DNA of 64,000 nt from Anseongella ginsenosidimutans (GTDB lineage Bacteria > Bacteroidota > Bacteroidia > Sphingobacteriales > Sphingobacteriaceae): assembly GCF_008033235.1 (NCBI RefSeq), contig NZ_CP042432.1:3720001-3784000 (forward strand). Reading direction: 5' to 3'. Below the pieces are notes generated by a model. That model was not told where the DNA came from. It ran no database searches and saw only the letters and a list, made by a program, of their open reading frames with translations. The position numbers and the translations under genes are program-made. Positions 1-8,449 of the stretch are shown here, piece by piece (position 1 is the first letter of the stretch; every line of letters starts with the position of its first letter).

Positions 1-361
1 GGATCGTCTCCCTTACCGGAAGGTACAGGACCCACGCGCTCGCAAAGTACAGGCACAAGCCACCTAGCAAATAGGCCAGGCTGCTGCTGATTTGAACCTT
101 CTCGTCCTTTTTCCCTTTTGCCGCCAGGAGCGTGATCCCCAGCAGCAGCAAAGCAGCCAGCTTGGGAATGACGACGTTTTGAAACAATCCCGTCCGCGCG
201 ATTTGAGCGACGAGCCGATCGGTAATTTCTGCCGTAAATCCCCAGTCGATAAACGCCTCATAACAAGTGAGATAAACGTGAATTGCCAGCACGAAAATGC
301 TGATCAGGCGCGTAAAATCAGCGATTTTCCGTAAGCCTTGCACATCTTCTCCGGTGTTCAT
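1..361 (-). CDS. Type IV coupling protein (TraG/VirD4-like), N-terminus only
   Basis: An open frame starts at an ATG complementary to 359-361 and runs off the left edge (120 codons visible). It begins MNTGEDVQGLRKIADFTRL and has hydrophobic segments near residues 19-35, 63-80 and 96-110. This start resembles the N-terminal membrane domain (YWFCY type) of Bacteroidota conjugative coupling proteins, which link relaxosome DNA to the transfer channel at the inner membrane. The ATPase part with its Walker motifs would lie outside the window, so the assignment rests on the N-terminus and on the relaxase gene 30 nt upstream on the same strand. It could instead be another relaxase-linked membrane protein, but this order (accessory protein, relaxase, coupling protein) is typical of Bacteroidota mobile elements. 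Confidence 0.7.
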   Translation of the reverse strand, partial: MNTGEDVQGLRKIADFTRLISIFVLAIHVYLTCYEAFIDWGFTAEITDRLVAQIARTGLFQNVVIPKLAALLLLGITLLAAKGKKDEKVQISSSLAYLLGGLCLYFASAWVLYLPVRETI

Positions 362-390
362 GGTGCTTGTTTATTGAAATGATCTACGTA

Positions 391-1698
391 TCAGGACAGG
401 CCTTGATCGACCTGTGGCTCCTGCCGCTTCTTTCGTTTCTTCTTTTTTCTCGGGTGATAGAAATTGCTATACTCGGTTTCCTGTTTCAATAAGGTTTCAA
501 GGACGCTCGTGGGGGCTGGCAGCTCAATGGTCACCTCGGGCAAGGCTTCTTTTTCACCTTGCACCTGCAAGGAAGGCAGGAAGCGGCTGGCGGGTAATGC
601 GGGTGGGATCAAAGGTTCCTTCTTGGGCGCTTTTAATCGATCGGTGCTGCTCAGTCCCGCCGTGAGCGCTTTTGCGCTATAGGCCTTACCCAGGTCGCTG
701 CCGTTAAAGACTGTTTTGTGCAGGTGATCCACAAAGGTGACCCCGTAAATTAACCCCTCGGCGTTCTGTCGAAAGAGGATGGCTACCTGCTGCTGTTTCA
801 GCTCCTGCGCGAAGGTGGCTTTGGTGAGGTCGTGATAGTTGCCGAGCACCTGGTCAATGCGCCGCTTCAGGCTTTCCCTGTGCGGGAGGCGCTTTTCTTT
901 ATTTCGCGCAAAGGTTTTTTCTATCTTATCCAGGGTGGGCCTTCCCGCCAGGGCGCTGGCTTTAAACGGGATGCCGATGCGCTTACCCTCTTCATTAATG
1001 ATGGAGTACACCAAACCGCGTTTTTGAAACATTATGGTGTCTTCTTTTCCTCTATCGGCAGTGAGGTTAAATTGTTTCAGTGCGGCGTTGTATTCGGCAA
1101 GGGAGGTAAATTTATAGGTTTTTAAAACGTGAGAGACCACGTTATAAATGGCGCGTTTGGTAGGCGTTTTGCCGTAGTGGGCTTTTTCCAGCGGGATGGG
1201 GTTGATATCAAGCTCCTGGCTTTTATTGCGGCCTTCGGCTTTGGTGAGATTGAACTCATTTTCCAATTCTTTTCGGGCGGTTTCTGAAAGCGTGCGGCCA
1301 ATGCCGTGAATGTCGATGCGCTTTCCGTCGGGCTTTATGTTGGTGGTGACGATGTGAATATGCGGGTGGTTGGCATCATGGTGCTGGTAGACCAGGTAAG
1401 GCTGTTCGCCGAATCCGATGCGCTGCATATAGCGGGTGGCGATTTGTTGAAAAGCGGCGGTTGTGAGTTTGTCGGTGCGGTCAAAGTTTAACAGGATGTG
1501 TAGGGCGTTGGTTTTTACCCGGCTGTTTGCTTCGGTGAGGTGCTCAAAACGGGTGAGTTTGGCTTTTAGGTCGAGGTTGTCCAGGTCGGTGCCAAACCGG
1601 CTGGCCATAATGAGGGAAGCCTGTCCTTCTGAAACTTTGTGTTCGTTATAGAGCAATAGGCCTCTGATGTTCTTTCCGCTGATTATTTTTGTAACCAT
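391..1698 (-). CDS. Relaxase / mobilization nuclease
   Basis: A 435-aa protein with the relaxase/mobilization nuclease domain in its first 200 residues. A candidate catalytic tyrosine is Tyr17 (LLLYNEHKV) and the metal-binding histidine cluster HPHIHIV lies at about residues 111-117, preceded by YLVYQHHDAN. Such enzymes nick one strand at oriT, stay covalently attached through the tyrosine and lead the strand into a recipient cell. The C-terminus is lysine/arginine-rich (HPRKKKKRKKR), suited to DNA binding. The start overlaps the end of the upstream accessory gene by 16 nt, which implies translational coupling, and the coupling-protein gene follows 30 nt downstream. The family assignment is secure; the exact MOB class is not determined. 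Confidence 0.92.
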   Translation of the reverse strand: MVTKIISGKNIRGLLLYNEHKVSEGQASLIMASRFGTDLDNLDLKAKLTRFEHLTEANSRVKTNALHILLNFDRTDKLTTAAFQQIATRYMQRIGFGEQPYLVYQHHDANHPHIHIVTTNIKPDGKRIDIHGIGRTLSETARKELENEFNLTKAEGRNKSQELDINPIPLEKAHYGKTPTKRAIYNVVSHVLKTYKFTSLAEYNAALKQFNLTADRGKEDTIMFQKRGLVYSIINEEGKRIGIPFKASALAGRPTLDKIEKTFARNKEKRLPHRESLKRRIDQVLGNYHDLTKATFAQELKQQQVAILFRQNAEGLIYGVTFVDHLHKTVFNGSDLGKAYSAKALTAGLSSTDRLKAPKKEPLIPPALPASRFLPSLQVQGEKEALPEVTIELPAPTSVLETLLKQETEYSNFYHPRKKKKRKKRQEPQVDQGLS

Positions 1699-2090
1699 TT
1701 CTGGGTGAGTTGGGTGATGAGCTGAAGCAAGCGGTCTACTTTTGATTCGATGTGTTTGTATTGGTTGGCTGTCCGGTTGACGTAAAAGGCTCTTTCGGCG
1801 GCGCTCCTTGACGCATGAAAATACCGGGTTTGCTGGTTGATATTGATGCCGATGGCTTTGAGTTCTTTGCGGATCGTGGTGAGCTCTTCCATGGGAGCGT
1901 TCAGAGAGATGTCCTTGTGAAAGAGGATGATCTTTTTCCCGGCGAGGATCCGCCGGGTAACCTCGGCTATGGAATGGCAGTCGCTTTCGCCAGCGATTTT
2001 TTTCAGCTTTTTGTGCTGGTTTTCAGTGACGCGGATGATGAGGGTGTGGTTTAAGAGGTTCTCAGGGTCTTTTAGCGGCTTTCTGGGCAT
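1683..2090 (-). CDS. Mobilization accessory protein (MobC-like)
   Basis: A 135-aa protein. The N-terminal 50 residues (LIIRVTENQHKKLKKIAGES followed by SIAEVTRRIL) look like a ribbon-helix-helix DNA-binding domain. The rest is helical and polar, with the segment ELKAIGININQQTRYFHA that is characteristic of bacterial mobilization proteins of the MobC group. These bind oriT and help the relaxase to nick it. The gene is the first of the mobilization operon on the minus strand, overlaps the relaxase start by 16 nt, and the likely oriT lies directly upstream. The short length fits the family. Confidence 0.85.
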   Translation of the reverse strand: MPRKPLKDPENLLNHTLIIRVTENQHKKLKKIAGESDCHSIAEVTRRILAGKKIILFHKDISLNAPMEELTTIRKELKAIGININQQTRYFHASRSAAERAFYVNRTANQYKHIESKVDRLLQLITQLTQKWLQK

Positions 2091-2156
2091 GGTTTGATCT
2101 TAATCTGGTCTTCAGACTTTGCGAGTTCCGAGCAACGTCCCCCCGGCCGCAAGGAC

Positions 2157-2209
2157 GGGCAAGATTGTTTTCGCATGCGAAAATACATCTTGCCCAACAC
2201 GGGGGTGTT
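2157..2209. other. Candidate oriT: nested palindrome upstream of mobilization genes
   Basis: Between the mobilization operon and the divergent gene at 2428 lies GGGCAAGAT (2157-2165) matched by ATCTTGCCC (2187-2195), with the perfect 16-bp palindrome TTTTCGCATGCGAAAA (2168-2183) nested inside. A second small hairpin AACAC-GGGG-GTGTT follows at 2196-2209. Nested inverted repeats next to mobC/relaxase genes are the usual form of an oriT. The palindrome could instead be an operator for the accessory protein. No nic site can be assigned by eye. The remainder of 2091-2427 contains no convincing gene. Confidence 0.5.
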
Positions 2210-2427
2210 TATGGAATGGCAAACTCATTACGGATAGCAAAGGTGTGCGGATCCGTGAGGTACTCTTCCCATGTGGGAGATTTATACCGGTGTTATCATT
2301 TTTTGCCAACGCCATCGGTCCATTTTTTTAAAGAATCTAACTCTATAATTAAGAGGAAGTAAAACTTTTCTAAGGCTTCTTTGTTATACATACAATTAAC
2401 TTACTGTCAACCAAATACACATCTGTC

Positions 2428-3534
2428 ATGACAAAGAAACATGCCCTGGAATCTGTTCACAACTACATCAAACCGGAGATCACAACATCGTTACCATATA
2501 TAACGGAAACGGTTGGAATTGAGGCAGCCATCTCAGCGATTAATCATATCAATTACGGAGGTTGGAGCGGTCACACATACCAGCCGTCAATAGCTCCATC
2601 AAGTATAGTTGCCCCAGAATTTGAAAGGGAGGCATTAATCGGAAAATGGATAAACAATAGCCTGCCGGGATTTCATGGTTCATCCGTCAGTGCTCTAAAC
2701 CTCAAAGAAACAAGGTCATTCGAGAATGCCTTAGGAACAAACGACATTACCGGCCTGGGTTACGTAACTTCGAATCGTATTGGCATTTACGAACAGCCCG
2801 TAGATGTCACAGGATATCTGCATGGTTCCTCCATCGCTCAGAGCCAATTCTATAGTCAAGGCATAGGGATTGACCAGGCACTCGTACAGCAACCCGATGC
2901 GACGCGGTTGGGTGCTAACATAGCATCATCACAAATCTATCATACACCGGACCGCCTTGGACTGATCTCTAAATATGACTCGCTTCGTCCTTTCGATACC
3001 TCGACGTCTTCATTAATTCACGGAATGCCTGATGGTCAATTCCTTGCTTCAAAAGCTTATCCATTTTGGCAGGATATAGCTTCGGCACCTTTGCGACTAG
3101 GCGAAAAGGATAACAATTCACTTGTTATAGAGCGTTCCGCACTCGTGGCACATCATTCTATCGAAATGGCCCAGAACTATAGCTGGATCTCTCCCGTAGA
3201 GGACCATCCATTTTCAGCAATAGGAAGAGAAAAAACTTTCGGTGCAGCAAGAATATCAGCACCTTCCAAATATTATGACGGAAGTGAATCATTGGTTCTA
3301 TATACAGAAAAGAAACAGGAGGAGCTGGCGCAAAAAATCACCTGTCGACTTGGCAAATTCCTGGATCAGAGGGGGCTAAAAACAAGCAATATCACTTGTT
3401 CTTGCATGTATGATAAAGGAGTAACCGTTAACCTCTCTGTTCAGGTCACACAAGTTGTGATCAATGCTTCGAATATCGATGGCGAAATAATACAAATAGG
3501 CGCAGAAAATTCAATAGTATATGTCAACAATTAA
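2428..3534 (+). CDS. Unrecognised 368-aa protein, first gene of a two-gene cassette
   Basis: No known domain was recognised. The protein has no signal peptide or membrane segment and is rich in Ser, Ile and Gln. About residues 1-270 look like an irregular globular or extended region; residues about 285-315 (YTEKKQEELAQKITCRLGKFL) look helical. The last 30 residues contain INASNIDGEIIQIGAENSI, a motif repeated almost exactly at the N-terminus of the next gene (12 of 21 positions identical). The stop overlaps the next gene by 14 nt, so the two are almost certainly cotranslated. Short GxIxQIG-type motifs of this kind occur in some bacterial conflict-system proteins, but a defence role here is inference. 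It is divergent from the mobilization genes. The ATG start follows an AT-rich leader with no clear Shine-Dalgarno sequence. Confidence 0.7.
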   Translation: MTKKHALESVHNYIKPEITTSLPYITETVGIEAAISAINHINYGGWSGHTYQPSIAPSSIVAPEFEREALIGKWINNSLPGFHGSSVSALNLKETRSFENALGTNDITGLGYVTSNRIGIYEQPVDVTGYLHGSSIAQSQFYSQGIGIDQALVQQPDATRLGANIASSQIYHTPDRLGLISKYDSLRPFDTSTSSLIHGMPDGQFLASKAYPFWQDIASAPLRLGEKDNNSLVIERSALVAHHSIEMAQNYSWISPVEDHPFSAIGREKTFGAARISAPSKYYDGSESLVLYTEKKQEELAQKITCRLGKFLDQRGLKTSNITCSCMYDKGVTVNLSVQVTQVVINASNIDGEIIQIGAENSIVYVNN

Positions 3535-3823
3535 CGCTCAGAATATATCTGGAAATATCGTCCAAATCGGGGAAACCAATACGATCAAAGGCGCAAGTTT
3601 TATTGATGAACACGAAGAGGAACTCCTCCGACTGATAAACGAACATTGTCCGACTCCTGTAGAGAAGGCGAAATTAGTCTCAAGCTTGCAATCTATAAAA
3701 GAGGGAGACCAAAATAGTTCCAGCTCGGCTAAACTATTAACGAATTTTCTGGAAAGAATCGGATCTGGCGTTATCTCTGGATCAATATTATATGGTCTTA
3801 AGCAGTTTTTAGAGAATTCATAA
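3521..3823 (+). CDS. Unrecognised 100-aa partner protein sharing the INAxNIxGxIxQIG motif
   Basis: A small protein that starts 14 nt before the stop of the preceding gene, in another frame. Residues 4-24 (INAQNISGNIVQIGETNTI) repeat the C-terminal motif of the upstream protein. Residues about 29-60 (DEHEEELLRLINEHCPTPVE and onward) form a predicted amphipathic helical region. The C-terminus GSGVISGSILYGLKQFLENS is hydrophobic and might be a membrane-associating or oligomerising helix. The shared motif suggests the two proteins pair through matching beta-strands or that one regulates the other; this is inference. No family was recognised. Confidence 0.65.
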   Translation: MSTINAQNISGNIVQIGETNTIKGASFIDEHEEELLRLINEHCPTPVEKAKLVSSLQSIKEGDQNSSSSAKLLTNFLERIGSGVISGSILYGLKQFLENS

Positions 3824-3931
3824 TGGGTCCGATTGTGTGCCTTAATGCAGTCCCTTTTTCTGCTACAAAGCAAGCTTTTCTCAGGAGAAATATCTTGAAG
3901 GTTTCAATAAGCTCTTAGTGACTGCACATCA

Positions 3932-4087
3932 TCATTTCAGGCGATCTTCGTTCTTCTTTGAATTTTTCAACCTCTCTCGATTCTTCCCCGGATTCATCGA
4001 TGTTCTACTGGGATTTGACAATCCGACGTTGGATGTTTTCAAGCGCTTATCAGCGCCCGACTGAGTTCTATTTTCTGATTTTTTCAT
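3932..4087 (-). CDS. Possible tiny basic protein (51 aa)
   Basis: The 333-nt stretch 3824-4156 has no ordinary gene. On the minus strand it holds a 51-codon frame beginning MKKSENRTQSGADKRLKTSN and ending KNSKKNEDRLK. It is strongly basic, lysine/arginine/asparagine-rich and without hydrophobic residues. No good ribosome-binding site lies close to the ATG; an AAGGAGA sits more than 40 nt upstream. It could be a real nucleic-acid-binding micropeptide or chance. No homologue was recognised. Confidence 0.25.
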   Translation of the reverse strand: MKKSENRTQSGADKRLKTSNVGLSNPSRTSMNPGKNRERLKNSKKNEDRLK

Positions 4088-4156
4088 GAGAATATCGATT
4101 TGCTTATCAAAACACTTTTATTCGGTCTCCTTGCCAAAAGCTCTATGCAGCATTGA

Positions 4157-4624
4157 TCAATTTTGCCAGGTTACTGTCTTAAAGACCAGCGAACAACCTA
4201 CATAAAGTATATTCAACACCATCAACCAAACCAAAGCATACGGAAGCCGGTACCGGAAATAATAAAAAGTATCCACATCCATCCCGAGCCATTCCGGCAA
4301 GTAATGACCGCCCCCGTACAATAGCAACCATGGTAATAGCACTCCCAGAAGGGACTGAATAAGAATATATCGCCGCATGTTGAACGCTGGCAGCAATCTT
4401 TTCGCATTGTATAACCCCATCCGGAAAACAAGCTCTCCGATCACAACCCCGATAAGGGAAAAGGTCAACAAATCCTGCCAATAATCCTTAGAGTGGAACA
4501 TTTCCCCGAAACGAAGGCCCCATCCCAGCCATGCAATATTGGAAATCATCAGAAAGGCAACAGCGATGCGCAGAATCCACCGCGGAGCAATCACACCATG
4601 CTTTGTCGGGTAAAAAAGTTTCAT
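4157..4624 (-). CDS. Four-helix integral membrane protein, unknown
   Basis: A 155-aa protein with four clear hydrophobic segments at about residues 17-36, 50-68, 86-104 and 128-148 and a basic N-terminus. No enzymatic motif is visible. The arrangement resembles the membrane part of some Bacteroidota sensory proteins with a C-terminal LytTR domain, but the protein stops directly after the fourth helix, so it is either a stand-alone membrane protein or a remnant. It begins 25 nt after the end of the CoiA-like gene on the same strand and may be cotranscribed with it. Confidence 0.6.
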   Translation of the reverse strand: MKLFYPTKHGVIAPRWILRIAVAFLMISNIAWLGWGLRFGEMFHSKDYWQDLLTFSLIGVVIGELVFRMGLYNAKRLLPAFNMRRYILIQSLLGVLLPWLLLYGGGHYLPEWLGMDVDTFYYFRYRLPYALVWLMVLNILYVGCSLVFKTVTWQN

Positions 4625-4649
4625 CTTGGAGAGCTAACGTGCTGTATCA

Positions 4650-5771
4650 TTAGTCCTTTGACCATTCTAAATAAGGAAGACCCTTACATGAATCAATAAT
4701 TTTTTGACATAGGCGTCTCGAAATATGATATTTAGAGCAGTTCACCGCTTGTAACCATTTGTCCAGTTTTGAAGGTGGTATGGATTTGTTGGCTATCCAT
4801 TTATAATAATATTTACCTGAAGGTTTGTCTATAAATTCAAAAGGCAAACTGCAACGGCTATAATGGCTACAAAAAGTGCAATTGTTAATATCGTATCCTT
4901 TTTGGATCGCTAACGCCATACCCAAGGCATATAAAGAAACCTGTTGATTAGAAGGACGATAATCCGCTGAAAGGGTCACCTCAAAGCAAGAATTCTCCTC
5001 GTGTTTGGTCTCCACATCATAACAATGAACAGCATTGCGCTTCAATCCCGCCCTATACATGCCCCTTTCATCGATGAACAAGTAGAAGCGATCTAACAAA
5101 TACCTCGGCTCGTAGGCTCGTTTAAAATTATAAAATCTGACAGCCGGAACGTCCGGGGTATGATAGCTGCCACTCGCCTGAAGTAACCATTCACCATGAC
5201 TCTCCACAATATCCCGAACCACATCGGATTCTGATTGAACATCCATTTCAATGATTCGAATGCCGGAATCAATCTTGTTCTGTTCGCAGTTATGAGAAAC
5301 TGCAACTTCCAAAAATACGGGCTTCCACTCAGGATGTTCGCTGCTTGTCAACATTAGGTCTGCTTTGAAGCCTTGATAGGTTGCTTCTACTTCACACGTA
5401 TCATAATATTGCTTTAGGTCAATTGTTCGCAATTCAACAGGAGGGCATCTCCCCCATGCATGGTCCTCCCTCAACCTGCATTCCAGAAAATGGGGACACC
5501 CATTACGCACATAATATTTCACTGGAAATTCCCGCGCCGAGTCAAATCGTTGTTGCAGTATCAACTTCCCTAATTGATGGAGATAACTTTCCCAAGAACA
5601 ACTATCGCCGCTATGCCGGAAGTGATGAGCTCTGATCTTCCCCAAAACGGCTGTCATTTTTGCACCACAGCCAATACAAGAAAATTGTTGAACATGACGG
5701 GTTTCAAGCGTCACATCGCCAATGTTGATCACTTCTCCATTAAAACCGATGGCATGTTGATACTGAATCAT
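4650..5771 (-). CDS. CoiA-like protein with putative nuclease core
   Basis: A 373-aa protein resembling the competence protein CoiA family. Near the N-terminus, CIGCGAKM (Cys32, Cys35) followed by RAHHFRH (about residues 48-54) matches the CxxC plus HF-H pattern of the family's small zinc-binding module. The middle has ADLML (about residue 138) and FLEVAVSH (about residue 155), a D...ExA arrangement as in restriction-endonuclease-like folds. A cysteine cluster CTFCSHYSRC near residue 293 may bind metal. CoiA promotes recombination of incoming DNA in competent bacteria; on mobile elements homologues are commonly uncharacterised and may act on transferred DNA. The function here is inferred from fold motifs only. 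Confidence 0.65.
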   Translation of the reverse strand: MIQYQHAIGFNGEVINIGDVTLETRHVQQFSCIGCGAKMTAVLGKIRAHHFRHSGDSCSWESYLHQLGKLILQQRFDSAREFPVKYYVRNGCPHFLECRLREDHAWGRCPPVELRTIDLKQYYDTCEVEATYQGFKADLMLTSSEHPEWKPVFLEVAVSHNCEQNKIDSGIRIIEMDVQSESDVVRDIVESHGEWLLQASGSYHTPDVPAVRFYNFKRAYEPRYLLDRFYLFIDERGMYRAGLKRNAVHCYDVETKHEENSCFEVTLSADYRPSNQQVSLYALGMALAIQKGYDINNCTFCSHYSRCSLPFEFIDKPSGKYYYKWIANKSIPPSKLDKWLQAVNCSKYHISRRLCQKIIDSCKGLPYLEWSKD

Positions 5772-5974
5772 ATGCTTAGTAAATTGGAGTATTGTGCTGC
5801 CAATAACCGCGTTAAAGTAATTTCCTTGAATATAGATCCGGCATTAAATTCGAATACTATGTTTCTAATAGCTAATATACAACAAAGCGATCAGGATTCG
5901 TCTGGTAGCTTCCGATAGGAGTCCTATACGACCTGTCCTGGTGTCAACGTGCGTACAAAATAAATTGACCGGCT

Positions 5975-6003
5975 TTTGAACCGGTTCTGATTCAGTATCT
6001 TTA
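5975..6003 (+). promoter_or_regulatory. Probable promoter of the Ntn hydrolase gene
   Basis: TTTG at 5975-5978 and TATCTTTA at 5996-6003 (one mismatch to TAnnTTTG) are separated by 17 nt, close to the Bacteroidota housekeeping promoter. The gene start follows 36 nt downstream. A short inverted repeat ACCGG/CCGGT overlaps the upstream element. Confidence 0.4.
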
Positions 6004-6039
6004 GATTGAGGAGCTAAGTTTGAAGCAAATTACAAAATC

Positions 6040-7167
6040 ATGAAAACAATCTTACTATTGATTTTCCTCATTTTCGCTCGCTCCTCAACAGCCTGCACTA
6101 TTTTCTTTCTGACGGATGACAATCACGCGTTGTTTTACAACAACGAGGATTATACCAATCCGAACACGAAGATGTGGTTTATTCCTGCCGGAAATAATCA
6201 CTATGGCTGCGCTTTTGTCGGCTTTGATGACGGATCGGCTCAGGGAGGTATCAACACCTACGGTTTGGCCTTTGACTGGTACGCCGGCAAACCGGATCGC
6301 TACCTACCGGATGCCGGTATGGCCCGCGTAAAGGGAAATTCATCGGAACGCTTGCTAGAAACATGCAAGACGGTTGAGGAAGCAATCGCTTTCTACAAAG
6401 CTCATGCAGAACCGGGTTTTCCCAAAGCCACTATTCTGATCGCCGATAAGACCGGGGCCTCGGTGATCATTGGGTCAAGGAACGGCAAACTGTATTTTGA
6501 CAAATCGACAGAAAGCAGGGCGCTGGGTTTTGGTGATGAGATCTTTGGGAGAATGTATAAGGGGAAAGCCTCCGCAGAACACTCCCTGGGAGCTGAAATT
6601 TTGAAAGCCTGCGTGGCGACCGGCCGGGGCGGCACCAAATACTCCAATGCCTACGACCTGCGAACTGGTGACATTACCGTATTTGATTTTTCACCCCATG
6701 CTGAAAGTACCACCCTGAATTTACTTGAAGAGCTGAAAAAAGGAGCCCATTACTATGATATTCCGCAAATCAACAAGCAGATCTCAGGACCATTCAAACC
6801 GCTCTTGTTGAATATGCATCGCCTTATTTTACATGAATTTCCCGTTCTGCCGGATCAGGCCCCTGAGATATCTTCGAAAGTGAGAAAGTTCATGACCGAC
6901 GCCAGCGACGGCACCATGAAACCGGCAGATTACTCCGGGAACCTTTGGGAAGAATTGGCTCCCTTGCAAGCGGAATTACAAGCAGAGTTTGGATCACTGG
7001 GAGACATTAAATCCATACACCTTATCCTCAAAGAACCGGAAAACAAATTGACTCGATACAGCTATATTATTATTTTCAAAGGAGCGAGGGCGCTGATGCA
7101 ATTCACCTTCGAAAATAGAACGCAAAGGATCCATAAGGTCGAAACACTTAGCGGTGAGGCCCGCTGA
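6040..7167 (+). CDS. Secreted Ntn hydrolase (linear amide C-N hydrolase, choloylglycine hydrolase-like)
   Basis: A 375-aa protein with a signal peptide (MKTILLLIFLIFARSSTA) directly followed by Cys19. In N-terminal-nucleophile hydrolases of the penicillin V acylase / bile-salt hydrolase / acyltransferase superfamily, cleavage exposes such a Cys as the catalytic residue. CTIFF then DNHALFYNNEDY (an N-N/D motif) and GINTYGLAFDWYAG are family-typical. The reaction is hydrolysis of a linear amide bond, probably in the periplasm; the substrate is unknown. The gene lies among cargo of the mobile region and appears monocistronic. Confidence 0.75.
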   Translation: MKTILLLIFLIFARSSTACTIFFLTDDNHALFYNNEDYTNPNTKMWFIPAGNNHYGCAFVGFDDGSAQGGINTYGLAFDWYAGKPDRYLPDAGMARVKGNSSERLLETCKTVEEAIAFYKAHAEPGFPKATILIADKTGASVIIGSRNGKLYFDKSTESRALGFGDEIFGRMYKGKASAEHSLGAEILKACVATGRGGTKYSNAYDLRTGDITVFDFSPHAESTTLNLLEELKKGAHYYDIPQINKQISGPFKPLLLNMHRLILHEFPVLPDQAPEISSKVRKFMTDASDGTMKPADYSGNLWEELAPLQAELQAEFGSLGDIKSIHLILKEPENKLTRYSYIIIFKGARALMQFTFENRTQRIHKVETLSGEAR

Positions 7168-7231
7168 ATTTTTCTGGAAACTATAGTAGATTACCCGATT
7201 CAGTATTAGTTGCAAATACACAGAAAAAGAA

Positions 7232-8333
7232 ATGACAACAATTAACCGTATCACTATGCTGCTACTGGCAAACCTTACGATGTTTGCCTGCGGGAATGCC
7301 AAAGAAAAAGCCAGCGCAATGGTCACTACGGATTTTGAATTCACTTCCGGCAACAAGAAGCTTTCCGGGATCATCGACCAGCCTGCAAAAGGCGATGCCA
7401 GGGCACTTATACTATTTGTGCATGGTTCTGGCCTTACGGACATACGCAGGGAGAACAGGTATATCGATTTGCGCAGCAGGTTTACCGAATTGGGCATTGC
7501 TTTGCGTGGTGTGGGACAAGCCTGGTAATGGGCGCAGCGAGGGGCAGTTCGACCAAAATCAGCCCGTGGAGGAAAGTGCCCAGGAAGTGCTGGATGCCAT
7601 TGGGTATTTACAGGCCAACAACGTTCCCGGTTCTACGAAGATCGGAATATGGGCTACCAGTCGCGGTGGCTGGGTAGCACCAATCGCATTATCCCAGGAT
7701 CCCGACATCGAATTTTGGATTTCGGTTGCGGGGGTACCCGCAGAGGAGCAAAAGTATTACCTAATGAGATCCAACCTGCCCCTGGAGGGTCGTACCCAGG
7801 AAGAAACCCAACGGCTTTTGAAAGAATGGGTACGGGGCAAACAAATTTTCATGCAGGGAGGAACTTATGATGAATACCTGAACGCTACCCAACATCTCCG
7901 GAAGGATACTTCAGTCTTTTACTTTGCAGGTGATTTGACCCTTTCCCGCGCGCAGTTTGAAGCCGAGCAGAAAGCCTTTTTGGAAGTAAGGGACCAATAC
8001 GGGTTCGACCCGTGAACATTGAGCATGACGGTCGTACGGGACTTTGACGGAATGCTCAGTGGTCTGGACATTGACGTTCTTGCTCTATTTGGGGAAAAAG
8101 ACACGAGCGTTGATTGGCGGAAAACAAAACGGTTGTATGAAACCACTATCGGCTGGAACACCGGGGCCACGTTAACGGTGCGCACTTTCCCGGACTGCAA
8201 CCACAGCATGAACGTATCGGCGACGGGTTCCGTCCGCGAAGTGGAGGGCATGCCGCTTGATGCCGGTGAAAAGTGCAAAGGCTATTACGAAACGCAGATT
8301 GAGTGGTTGCGGAAATATGTTGTTTCCGAGTAA
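7232..8333 (+). pseudogene. Alpha/beta hydrolase, broken by frameshift and stop
   Basis: The N-terminal part (lipoprotein-type start with LTMFACGN, then FVHGSGLTD oxyanion region) lies in one frame up to about 7510. The rest (VWDKPGNGRSEG, nucleophile motif WATSRGGW, later LALFGEKD and the final CNHSMN histidine) continues in another frame from the same point. One extra G near 7508-7512 explains the shift (GCTTTGCGT-G-GTGTGGGAC). A TGA at 8013-8015 then interrupts the second frame; the same frame continues to 8333. All catalytic elements (Ser, Asp, His) are recognisable across the pieces, so the gene was recently functional or the assembly has errors. The original enzyme would have been an exported serine hydrolase of dienelactone hydrolase/esterase type. 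Confidence 0.75.
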
Positions 8334-8449
8334 AATGACGGGACAACAATTGACCCTATCGTTATTCTTGAAATAGCGCATTATTTACTATTTTAGTGCT
8401 TTACCATGCCACAGCGCCTAACCCGTTGTGGGCAATCAGTAAAACCAAC

